A stretch of 64,000 nt of DNA from Cryptomeria japonica (Eukaryota > Streptophyta > Pinopsida > Cupressales > Cupressaceae): NCBI RefSeq assembly GCF_030272615.1, contig NC_081410.1, positions 509,238,942-509,302,941 of the forward strand, in the 5' to 3' direction. Below, one piece after another: positions 36,463 through 46,525 of the stretch. Positions within the stretch are counted from its first letter, which is position 1. The number at the start of each line of letters is the position of its first letter. Position numbers and translations under genes: made by a program. Below the pieces are notes generated by a model. The model made no database searches. It worked only from the letters and a program-made list of their open reading frames with translations, and was not told the DNA's origin.

Positions 36463-37616
36463 AGGAATACAACCCGAAGAGACTAGAGAGACAATTCTAA
36501 TATGAGCATGTTGATTTTTGAAATTTGATTAAGTTTGAAATTTATATGAATACTCTAAAAACTAGAATCTACATTATAGCTCCTAGAGATCTGGAACCAC
36601 TCTCAAACATCTTGACAATATATACATAAAATATAACTTAAAGTATAAGTCACATTTCTATTTGTATTCAGAGAGAGAAAACTTTATGCATTCAAAGATG
36701 AAAAAATTGCATGAAATAAATTTGGCATGCACCTTGTTTGGCGCACGCCAAATATTGTGTGCACCAAATGATTTTTAATTTTTTTTCATTTAGGTCAAGC
36801 CAAATTTCGCTTGCACCAAATGTGTTGCCTTGGAAAATACCAAGCCAAAGACTTGGCTTTGCCTTGGGCATCCAACCCAAAGGCTTGGATTCCCTTCTCA
36901 AGCATGAGATGTGTTTACCAGCAAATATTAAAAAATTTATAACTTTTTTCTTCATGCTCTCCATCAGGTTTGCACGTGTTCCAATGTAATTCAAGAAAAA
37001 CCCATACAATCATCAAGCTCTCTCTTAGCTATCCAACCATATATTTTTTTTTTCAAATTTTGATAATGTTAAGGTCTTCATCAATAATTTCTTTTGTTAT
37101 TGTGTTTGATTTTTGTCAAAAACCAATTCCCCTACTTTCTAATTTTTTATTAGTTTTCACTAATTTTGGAAGGAGAAAGCTCAAATCTCTATGTTTTAGG
37201 ACGTGTCCACTTCATAAATTCATAAAAAATCAAATATTAATTAAAAAATTAGCCAAAAAATCCTGAGTAAACTTCAATGTGTTAGCTAATTTCTCACTGG
37301 AGCGATTTGCAAAATTCTTTAAAAAGTTGACATTTTAGGGGCACCACATTTCGTGCTATGTTATTTATTTTTTAAAAAATAGGACCAATAAATGTGGTGC
37401 CTCTTTTTGAAACCCTTAATCTCCTCCATTTTCAAAACAAAATAGTAGTTTAGAAAATAGATTCAAAGCACTTCAACTTTTGTTCTTGTTCTATCTTCAA
37501 ATTTTAAGTGTGCCTATCTTCAATTTCTCGTCAAAGTTCAGAATTTGTTGATTTCAAAAAAAAAAAAGTGGCATATTAAGACCCCTTTTTGGTCCCCCAT
37601 CTTTGTGCACTTACCC
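36463..37616 (-). repeat. Right arm of the foldback element
   Basis: Inverted partner of 25701-26140 but longer, because 36870-37560 has no counterpart on the left. It contains a TTTGGC-N4-GCCAAA motif at 36737-36752, with a degenerate copy directly before it (36721-36736), and an unrelated 12-bp hairpin (37340-37401). The open frame 37009-36692 on the - strand has no recognisable domain. Confidence 0.65.
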
Positions 37617-38056
37617 AAGGCTCTCCTCAAAAGCTTCACACCATCTGTGAGGAGGGCGACTTCTTTCTTCACTTTTTCTTCATCAGAGATCCCAAACATA
37701 TTTGATAATAACTCTTAAACATCCCAAAAGATTTTTTCAAGGGCCTTGTCATCTCACTTTCCATTGTATGGTTCAACTAAAAATGCAAGTTTTGAGGATC
37801 CCTATGCACCAACCCATGTAAGAAAAGTGTGATGTAAAGTCTGACCATCTTTGAGGAATTGGACTTCCTCTCACAACCAAGAAATTTCTTCCAAAGCATC
37901 ATTGGCTTTGTCTATGATGTCATTGTAACTAGATTCAAGATTTGTTATGCAATTATCTAGATCTACCATCTCTAGGGTCTGCACACACTTTTGAAACTCA
38001 CGGACGATGGAGTGTAAGGGACTAGTTGTCCCCAACATTCCTAACAATTCCCACAT
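37617..38056 (-). pseudogene. Gypsy Gag, N-terminal part
   Basis: Reverse-strand frame with VQTLEMVDLDNCITNLESSYNDIIDKANDALEEISWL, nearly the same as the forward-strand segment at 57140-57256. It continues to GVKLLRRA at the insertion point. Stops within 37620-37860. Confidence 0.75.
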
Positions 38057-38069
38057 ATTTTAGAAGCTT

Positions 38070-38482
38070 GTCCACACATATTGAAGGAGTGCACAATGGC
38101 TCCTTGAGTTAAGTCTTGACTTGTCCTGACCAAAAATGGATGAAGGAGGATCAACAACTTGGATGTAGAGCTTGGATTGCTTTCCCAACCTAAGTGGAAC
38201 CACTACTTAGTGATTTGTGGAAAGTTGTCACCTTTAATGTGGCCCGACCCATTTATTGGACAAGGCGAGTTGGATGAGTGCTAGGATCCACCTTCTGATG
38301 GGATGGCATGACTCATCCACTCAGCAGCACACCATGGCTGCATGATGGCCCCGACAAGAATGTTGATCATGCAGAGTGCTACACCCTTCATGAAGCTTCT
38401 TGTGAGGTTTAATAAAATATGTGTTGCCTTAGCATTATTCATTCAGTGTTCATTTTGGTATGCTTTATGAGTGATCTTTTTA
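38070..38482 (+). repeat. Left part of a forward Ty3/gypsy LTR
   Basis: This segment, ending GTGATCTTTTTA, continues at 56461 across copia A: the TTTTA at 38478-38482 is repeated at 56461-56465 as the copia target duplication. The joined sequence leads to a primer site at about 56951, so this is the left portion of that LTR. The left boundary is approximate (TTGAGTTAAGTCTTGACTTG region, 38070-38110). Confidence 0.5.
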
Positions 38483-39402
38483 TGTTAGGATAACTAGTGA
38501 AAAAATGAGAGGGGGGGGGTGACTCAGTTGTTAACAGGTTATATTAATTAATCCACTTAATAACCTTTAACCGGATCACATAAACATTAAGTACCGAGAT
38601 AGAAAAAATAGATATCGGTAAGCAATGAAACTTAACAATAAAGAAGATAATCAACACAATGCAACCATACCACATAACACCATGATTTGTACATGGAAAA
38701 TTTAGAAAGGGAAAATTCACAATGGGAAGCCTACCCACAGTCAGATGATACTTCTGCAAAAAGTAGGTGATATATTAAGGAGCTTGCAAATGCAGGAAGG
38801 CACAGTTCCTAGAGCATACTGCTTATTACAAAAGAGTCTCACTCACTACAAAGAGGTAACAACCATCTCAAGATAAATGGACAGCAATCCAATAGAGTGA
38901 ACTATCAAAGATAGCATCTACCATGCCTGATTATAGTCTTGGTTAAGCTCAATACTAGAGGCCTTTGACCTCTTCCTTAATCCCAATTCGATTACCTATG
39001 ATCGACCAAATCTCCTTTGCATATTGTATTACATCCCAAGACCATGACACATATTCCCCATGATCTACAATGAGATCTTACATCATTTTATATCAACCCT
39101 AAGGCCTAAACCAATTAGGTCGGCCACCTAAAAGATATTACAATAAGATCATTACATAAATCCATATTACAATGATATGCCATGTCGGCTTAAGACCAAA
39201 ACAACGATAACCAATCAATACAACTTCCCAAAACATCCCGGTAACGTGTAGAGTACACGTTAACATGATACTGGTCCATAACCTAGATAGGTACTGGACC
39301 TATTCTAGGTCCACCATGCCAAAGCAATGTCTTCAAGCAATTTAAGCATGATCAAAGAACATCTTCAGCATCCTAAAATCCATATAGAAGCCACACCAAC
39401 AC
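38483..39402 (-). repeat. 3' LTR of copia A, 5' portion missing
   Basis: Aligns with 55223 to about 56140 (for example AATGAGAGGGGG, CCACTTAATAACCTTTAACCGG, GGTCGGCCACCTAAAAGATA). The last about 320 bp present in the other LTR are absent; the copia B LTR begins here instead, at 39403. Confidence 0.85.
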
Positions 39403-40448
39403 TGTTAGGTCCGGGAGACAATTGAGAGGGGGGGGTGAATCAGTTGTCTAATAAATTGAAACCAAAAACTAATTAACCAGCTTAATGCTTAATATCGGTA
39501 AACTAGTTAAGTATGCCGGTAGACAATGTTAATAGTAAATTGCTATACCGATAAGGATTAATGCATGAAACATAAACATAAAGTCATCCACAACACATGA
39601 CACCAATATTTGTACATGGAAACCCTGTAAGAGGAAAAATCACGGTGGGAAACCTTACCCACAATCAGATGATACTACTGTAGATAGTAAGTGTACATAA
39701 ATGGGGTCTACACATGCAGAAAGGCCAATAGCCTAGAGCTCACTGCTCAATCACAAAATTGGAGTCACACTGACTATAGTTGGATGGTTAAATCCAATAA
39801 GAATGTACTGCACAAAATAGCATCTTCATATGCTGGATTCAGCACCGGTGTAATATTGATATGCTTTCACAAAAACCTAACTTCACCTTCAAATGATGTC
39901 TTCATGTATATCCCTGCTTGATCTTGCATATACCTTCACTTAATTCTTTTTCGCATTCCACACTTGATCTTACAAATAAGATCTTACATTTATACCATAC
40001 CCTAAGACCAATTTTAGTAGGTCGGCTCTACAAGATATTACAATAAAAGATTTTACAAACAATATAATATCCGATGCAATAACCAATTAAACATGTCATC
40101 TTAATGCATTTACAACAAGAATAAATCATCTCCATAGTGTGCCATGCTGACCTGGAAAAGATAAACCTACCGGTGTAACCCTAGATAACCTGGACCTATT
40201 TGCCAGTAAAAGCAAATATGCAAATATGAATATGCCAATGATTAATTCTTCAAAACAAAGTGTCCACATGATGTCTTTGACATTACCAAGTGTCTTCCAT
40301 ATCATTCTAGGTACCGGTGAACAATATATCCTGCTGGTGAACCATATACCAATAACTGTTGCACAGTTTACTTGCTTGCCGGTGAATGTTACCGGATCTT
40401 CAGAGTAGGTGTTGACATCAATGAGAAAACCATACCAAAATACCAACA
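39403..40448 (-). repeat. 3' LTR of copia B (1046 bp)
   Basis: On the - strand it starts TGTTGGTATTTTGG directly after AAAGGGGGAGAT and ends CGGACCTAACA. Termini TG...CA as expected. Related to, but clearly different from, the copia A LTR. Confidence 0.85.
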
Positions 40449-40809
40449 ATCTCCCCCTTTGGCATTGATGGCAACAGAAGATGGAAAAACCATCAAAGTG
40501 CCAAAACAGAAATGCCAAATACAAAAACCAACAATCTTCATTTCTCCCCCTGGGAGTAACATGTGTTTATCCAAGGATTTATTTTCAATACCAATCCCTC
40601 CTTAAATGTGTTTTTCAAAATCTCTCCCCAAAAAGATAGTGTGTTTTTCCATAGATATCTCTCCCCCTTCGACATCAAATGCCAAAGTCACAAAAGTCAA
40701 GTTCATACAAAATACCAACTACTCCCCCTGAGAAGTAGCTTCCTCATCAAATACCAAAATAAAAGATTTGTCTTTTTAATTATGCCGGTTGATGACAATC
40801 ATCAACTGT

Positions 40810-42653
40810 CTAAGTCTCTACCAGTGGTGGTATGACTCCAAGCTTATCTCTGAGATACTCAAAAGTCTCCTTAGGCAAAGGTTTTGTGAAAATATCTGCA
40901 AGTTGTTCTTTAGTATTAAGATAAACTAGTTTTATCTCCTTTTCCTCAACTTTTTCCCTTAGAAAATTCAGTTTGATAGAAACATGTTTTGTTTTAGAAT
41001 ATAATACCGGATTCTTAGATATATTAATTGCTGCAGTGTTATCACAGTATGTATTAATGGGTTCCTTGCATTTTACCTTTATGTCTTTCAACATTTGCTT
41101 AAGCCACAATACCTGTGTACAGTTAGTTGTTGTTGCAACATATTCTGATTCTGCTATTGATAAAGATGTACAACTCTGTTTCTTACTCAACCAAGAAACT
41201 AATCTCTTTCCAAGAAAGAATGCTCCTCCAGTGGTGCTTTTCTATCATCTACATCTCCTACCCAATTTGCATCTATGTATGCACATAGATCAAAATTTTC
41301 ATCTTTAGGATACCATAATCCAAGATTTGTTGTGCCTTGTAAGTACCAGAAAATCCTTTTTACTACTGATTCATGATTTTCGATAGGATTACTCTGAAAT
41401 CTAGAAACAATACATACTGCATTCATAATATTAGGCCTGGTTTGTGTCAAATACAGTAAACCTCCTATCATAGATTTGTATCTAGTTGGATTAATAGGTG
41501 TAGATTCATCCCTTTGAGATAATTTGTCATTTGTAGTCATAGGTGTGCTTACCGGTTTAGAGTTCTCCATCCCAAATTTCTTTAGTAATTCTTTCAAGTA
41601 CTTGGATTGACTCAAAAATATACCTTTATCAGTCTGAGAAATCTGCAAACCTAAAAAGAATTTTATTTCTCCAATCATAGACATTTCAAATTCTTGCTAC
41701 ATTTCAAGAGAAAATTCCTTACATAATCCATCTTTTCCTCCAAAGATTATATCATCAACAAATACTTCAATAATCAAGATGTCATCATTAGTTATTTTGT
41801 AATATAAATTGTTATCTGCATTTCCTTTAGTAAAACCAATCTTTAAAAGATACTTATCCAACCTTGCATACCAAGCTCTTGGGGCTTGTTTCAATCCATA
41901 CAGAGCTTTTCTTAACCTGCAAACCATATCATTGTCATTTGTCAAAGAAAATCCATCAAGTTGTTCAATATATACTTCTTCTTCAAGATCTCCATTCAAA
42001 AATGCACATTTAATGTCCATTTGATAAACTTTGTAGTCCTTGTGAGCTGCAAAAGCCAAGAATAATCTAATTGCCTCAATTCTAGCTACCGGTGCAAAGG
42101 TTTCATTGTAATCAACTCCTTCTTTCTGAGAATATCCCTTACACACTAGTCTTGCTTTATTTCTAACAACCTTACCATCTTCATTAAGTTTGTTTCTAAA
42201 TACCCATTTAGTTCCAATTACATTTTTATCTTTAGGCCGGGGAACTAATCTCCAAGTATTATTTTTCTCAATTTGTCCTAATTCTTCTTCCATAGCTTTA
42301 ATCCAAAATTTATCTTCACATGCCTCATTGATAGATGATGGTTCAATTTGAGAAATAAGACATACCTCTTCATTTGCCAATCTTCCTCTTGTCATAACTC
42401 CTTTAAATTTGTTTCCAATTATCTGATCTTCAGAATGATTCAATCTTACATACCGGGGTGTCTTAGTTTGTTGTTCTTCAATTATTATGGAATCTTCTGA
42501 TGATACCGGGGTAGCTGGATCTTCCTGTACCGGTGGATTTAGTATAGGTTCATTTGTCACAATTTCTATTGCCGGTTCAAAGTCTATATATCTTGAAGTT
42601 CCTCTGAATTGTTCATCAATCTTTACATTTGTCCTCTCAACAATTTTCTGCAA
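40810..42653 (-). pseudogene. Copia B RT and RNase H
   Basis: The longest copia pol frame in the window (42653-41697, 318 codons): [112 protein letters not shown] and [15 protein letters not shown] near 41696 is followed by SMIGEIKFFLGLQI, LLYLTQTRPNIMNAVC, LCAYIDANWVGDVDDRKA (DADW changed to DANW), a frameshift near 41200, then AESEYVA and CDNTAAINISKNP. One stop and one frameshift only, so it is less decayed than the 16742 copy. Confidence 0.85.
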
Positions 42654-42818
42654 GCTTTTATTAAAACATCTATATGCCTTGCTCTTAGATGAATAACCAA
42701 GAAATACTCCTTCATCACTTCTAGGATCAAATTTGCCATATACTCATCTCTTCTAATATAACATTTACTTCCAAAAATTTTGAAATACTTAAGAGTAGGA
42801 GTAGTACCAAAAAATGCC
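42623..42818 (-). pseudogene. Copia B integrase C-terminal fragment
   Basis: Reads [22 protein letters not shown] then a frame change before [21 protein letters not shown]. It begins mid-domain exactly where copia A 3' sequence (CTTGTTTGGCATT on the - strand) ends. Confidence 0.75.
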
Positions 42819-43079
42819 AAACAAGTTTCCCATTGTGGAAGACAACCAACAATCTCTTGAATATCAATAACTCTCCCCTTGTGAATAATATCTTTGTAAA
42901 TTTCTGAATTTATTTTTCACATTACTATCTCTCCCCCTTTGACATCAATACCAAAAATCTGACACAAATATCAAAGCAAGAATATAAACCTTTGAATCTC
43001 AAAGCTAACTACTCTCCCTGAGCAGTAGCACCACTCATCAGTGTTGGAATGAATAATATCTCTCATAATGCATGTACGA

Positions 43080-44961
43080 CTGATGACAAACTCCATCAAT
43101 CAAGTCTCTGTTAGAGGGTAGAAACCCCTAACCTATCTCTCAAATATTCAAATGATTCCTTAGATAATGGTTTAATGAATATATCTGCAATTTGTTCTTT
43201 AGTGTTCACATAGACCAATTTGACTTTCTTTCCTTCTACCTTGTCCTTTAGAAAGTTATACTTTATTGATATATGCTTAGTCTTAGAGTGAAATACCAGA
43301 TTCTTAGACATGTCAATAGCTGTAGAGTTAGATCATAGTAGATAACTATCGGTTCACTACAATTTATCTTGATATCCTTCAACATTTGCTTCACCCACAA
43401 GACTTGAGTGCAATTAGTTGTTGCTGCAACATACTCAACTTCTGTAGTAGATAAAGAAATGCATGACTGTTAATTGTTGATCCATGAAACCAATTTCTTT
43501 CCAAGAAAGAAAGATCCACCAGAAGTGCTCTTCCTGTCATCAGTATCTCCTACCCAATCTAAATCTGTATATGCACATAAAGTGAAATCATCATTTCTAC
43601 AATACCATAAGCCATATTCTGTTGTTCCATGCAAATACCGGAATATCCTCTTTACTACACATTCATTATTCTCTTTATGATTATTTTGATATCTTGAAAC
43701 AATACTTACTGCATTCATAATATCTAGTCTAGTCTGCGTTAAATATAACAGACCACCAATCATAGACTTATACCTTGTTGGATTTACCGATGTAGAAGTA
43801 TCCTTGATAGATGATTTCACTTGTCACCATAAGAGTACTTACCACTTTAGAATTATCCATACCAGATTTCTTCAACAATTCCTTCAGATACTTAGTTTGA
43901 TAGATAAAAATGCCTTTGTCAATTTGAATAATTTGCAAACCTAAGAAAAATCTCATCTCATCAATCATGGACATTTCAAATTCATTTTTCATATTATTAG
44001 AAAATTCCATGCACAATTTATCTTCTCCTCCAAAAATGATATCATCAACAAATACCTCAATAATCAAAATATCATCATCAGTGATCTTATAATATAAATT
44101 ACTATCAACATTGCCTTTAGTAAAATGAAGCTTTAAAAGATATTTATCCAACCTTGCATACCAAGCTCTAGGAGCTTGTTTCAATCCATATAAATCTTTC
44201 TTCAATCTGCAAACCATATCTTTATCATCTGTCAGTGAAAATACATTAGGTTGATCAATTTATACTTCTTCCTCAAGTTCACCATTCAAAAATGCACATT
44301 TAACATCCATTTGATAAACCTTATAGTTCTTATAAGCTATATAGGCAAGAAATAGTCTAATAGCTTCAATTATAGCTACAGGTGCAAATGTTTCACCATA
44401 ATCAATTCCTTCCATTTGAGAATATCCTTTACAAACCAATCTATCCTTCATTCTTACAACTTGACCATCCTCATTCAGTTTATTCCTAAAAACCCATTTA
44501 GTTCCAATAACATTCTTATTTTTAGACAGGGGAACTAAAGTCCAAGTCTCATTTTTCTCTATCTGATCTAATTCATCTTCCATAGCCTTTAACCAATGTT
44601 CATCTTTACAAGCTTCAATAAAAAATGTTGGTTCAATTTGAGAAATAAGACATACCTCTTCATTTGTCAATCTTCTTCTTGTCATAACTCCCTTGTTCCT
44701 ATCTCCAATGATTTGATCTTCAAAATGATTTAATCTTACATACCTTGGTGTCTTCTGAACTTTAGGTTCACTGCTTTGATCATCGGTCACAATTGAACTT
44801 TCTAATTGTACTGGTGTAACTATCTCAGTTTCCTGTACCAGTTGGGGAATTGTTGATTCAGTTATGATCATTTCCACTATCGGTTCCTTGTCATATAATA
44901 TAGATTGATTTATGTATTTCTCATCGACTTTCACGTTAGTGCTCTCCACAATTTTCTGCAA
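43080..44961 (-). pseudogene. Copia A RT and RNase H
   Basis: Linker [11 protein letters not shown], then [101 protein letters not shown] (44260), stop, [49 protein letters not shown], a frameshift near 43800, RYKSMIGGLLYLTQTRLDIMNAVS, LCAYTDLDWVGDTDDRKSTSGG (DADW changed to DLDW) and the RNase H tail (MSKNLVFHSKTKHISIKYNF). Stops and frameshifts inactivate it. Confidence 0.85.
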
Positions 44962-45262
44962 TCTTTTGTTTTAACATCTATATGCTTTTCTTTGAATTGA
45001 ATAAGCAAGAAATATCCCTTCATCACATCTAGGATCAAAATTCCCAATTGAATCATCTCTTTTGATATATAATTTACTTGTAAAAATTCAAAAATATTTA
45101 ACAGTAGGTGTATGTCCAAACCATAACTCATAATGGGTCTTACTAGTTTCACCTTTGATGTGAACTCTGTTGAATGTGTAGACTAATGTACTCACTGCTT
45201 CTCTCCAGTAGATGTGAGGCAATTTGTCTTCCATCATCATAGATCTTATTGCATCCAAAATG
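44962..45262 (-). pseudogene. Copia A integrase C-terminal part
   Basis: From the GTTAT duplication leftwards: ILDAIRSMMMEDKLPHIYWREAVSTLVYTFNRVHI, KTHYELWFGHTPTVKYF-stop, then SKLYIKRDDSIGNFDPRCDEGIFLAYS. It continues the integrase core left at 53160 once the Gag-only element is removed. Confidence 0.85.
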
Positions 45263-45439
45263 GTTATTGTAGCGTCCTAAAATTGCGACACTTGCAATTT
45301 CGACTGCATTTCGGTCTTCACGATGGCGACGCAACACGAAACCTGAATGGAGACCCCGAAACTTGTCCACGACACCAAAAACTGCATTTTCAAGCACCCT
45401 GGCCTAAACCTCCTTTGCACCCTGCTGTCCTTGGAGGTG

Positions 45440-45535
45440 GGACCAGAGCGCCCAGCGCCTTGGTCCTTCAGGACCAGGGCGCCCAGCGTCCTGGTCCCCC
45501 AGGACCATGGCGCCCAGCGCCCTGGTCCCTGGGTC
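45440..45535 (+). repeat. 31-bp palindromic minisatellite in the 5' LTR, three units
   Basis: Units start at 45440, 45471 and 45502. Consensus GGACCAGGGCGCCCAGCGCC followed by CTGGTCC and a 4-base spacer. Each can fold with GGACCAGGGCGC pairing to GCGCCCTGGTCC around a CCA loop. Confidence 0.9.
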
Positions 45536-45644
45536 CTATTTTGGGCCCGGTCTCTTTTGGACTTCGGGTCTTTATGTTTGCAAATTGGAAAATTATCTTT
45601 CCTGGTCGGCCTAAGGTCAGGAAAATCAGTCTATTAACCCTAAT

Positions 45645-45660
45645 TGGCAAGTATATAAAC
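45645..45660 (+). promoter_or_regulatory. TATA-like box in the LTR
   Basis: AAGTATATAAACTAC follows the GC-rich hairpins and precedes a pyrimidine-rich segment, as expected for the LTR promoter; the same sequence is in the 3' LTR near 52285. Inferred from position and sequence only. Confidence 0.5.
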
Positions 45661-46525
45661 TACATTTTCCTCTCCCATTTGGGTAGGAAAAAAAAAGGAA
45701 GAAGGTCATATGTGTACAAGCGTGGAAACTATACTCAAGCATTCAAGCATTCAAGCATTCCTTCAAGCAATTGATCATTTCAAGTCTCCATTCAAGGCTA
45801 AGTGTTGCATTCAAGACAGGGATTCAACCATTGAAGAGGAGATCACTTGCAACATGTATACCTTCGCACATAAGGATACAAACATCCTTACAACAAGGTA
45901 TTAGTACTTGTTTTACATTACAGACATTTACATTTACAGCATTGCTCATTTCTTGGTTAATTCCAAAACCGGGGTTTGACCTAAAGGCAAACCCCTAATC
46001 CCTAACCCCCCAATCGTCTTCGCTTTTCTGTGTGTAGGTTGTAGGTACGTGGCTGAAATTGAAGATCTGGAATCCTTGTGCAGAGACGAACAGATCCCCC
46101 TTCGTTTCGCGGATTTTTTGGAGGACCGTGGCGCTCGGGCGCCATCGTCCCGACAACTTTTGCTCAAATGTGCAGGACAGCACCGTATCGACATTTTACT
46201 ACTAATTCTAGGTCCGCAGCTTCATCCTATATCCCTATCTCAGTTTATAAGCGAATCTTTCTCACTTTCTATGCATTCCTAGCTTAATTCTTCTATGCAC
46301 ATTCTTTACAAAAGAGGGTAGCCTTGCTGTCATAACCCTTGAAACTCATTTAGCATCCAATCTTGCATTGCGTGGGATTGGATCTTGTGGGTTTCAACCC
46401 CTCTTTTGAATGTAAAACCTCTCCCCTAAGTGAAAACCATCAACCCTAGTGAATCTCCCTTCTCTCTCCTTGGAGTTGGAAGAGGGGAGAGCAACTAGGG
46501 TTCGATCGTGATTTTCCGCTTTACA

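Larger units (their letters stand above)
25701..37616. mobile_element. Large foldback (long inverted-arm) element carrying a CT/GA tract and a nested gypsy
   Basis: The ends are inverted copies: GGGCGAGTGCACCAAGATGG on the left and the complement of GGGTAAGTGCACAAAGATGG on the right, both continuing GGGACCAAAAAGG. The inner arms also match in inverse orientation: 25983-26137 against 36506-36664, including ACTTTAAGTTATATTTTATG and TAGTTTTTAGAGTATTCATA. AAGG flanks both sides (25697-25700, 37617-37620). Without the nested gypsy it is about 4.0 kb. No transposase is visible. The arms are unequal (about 440 versus 1150 bp). The superfamily is unclear because a 4-bp duplication does not fit Mutator (9) or hAT (8). 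Confidence 0.7.
24240..38060 (-). mobile_element. Ty3/gypsy element (reverse strand), split by a foldback insertion
   Basis: Reading leftwards on the - strand: gag N-terminal part (38056-37617), interruption by the 25701-37616 element, rest of gag (25697-25000), protease (24954-24544) and the start of RT (24479-24252), where it is cut off. Aligning with the homologous forward gag at 56990-57970 shows that the two gag pieces join at the insertion point with only AAGG duplicated. No LTR or primer site is seen for this element; it abuts the forward gypsy LTR near 38070. Confidence 0.75.
39403..42818 (-). mobile_element. Ty1/copia element B remnant (3' LTR, RNase H, RT, end of integrase)
   Basis: On the - strand: the end of integrase and RT linker (42818-42623), RT (42653-41697), RT end and RNase H (41684-40810), polypurine tracts, and an LTR (40448-39403). 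The 5' LTR, Gag, protease and most of integrase are missing. It was probably inserted in the 3' LTR of copia A and then lost its 5' half in a deletion that joined it to copia A at about 42818. Confidence 0.8.
45268..46525 (+). repeat. 5' LTR of the Gag-only element
   Basis: Nearly identical to 51868-53158. It contains three 31-bp hairpin units (45440-45532 region), a GC-rich patch before CAAGTATATAAACTAC (TATA-like, about 45648) and, near 46123-46150, a second imperfect hairpin. Confidence 0.92.

Noticed and set aside
36692-37009. 105-codon reverse-strand frame in the right foldback arm as a transposase gene
   Set aside because: No catalytic motif, and the same sequence is absent from the left arm; most likely chance.
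25701-37616. Interpretation of the inverted arms as a Mutator-like element with 9-bp duplication
   Set aside because: The nine bases before and after the element do not match; only AAGG is shared, and no MULE transposase is seen.
38500-38522. G-runs near LTR ends (38510, 39427, 55248) as G-quadruplex arrays
   Set aside because: Each is a single run that belongs to the shared end of the copia LTR, not a set of four runs.
45214-46287. Several overlapping open frames with Pro/Gly/Arg-rich products in the Gag-only element LTRs
   Set aside because: They occur on both strands in the LTR, are near-duplicates at 51894-52915, and simply translate the 31-bp hairpin units.
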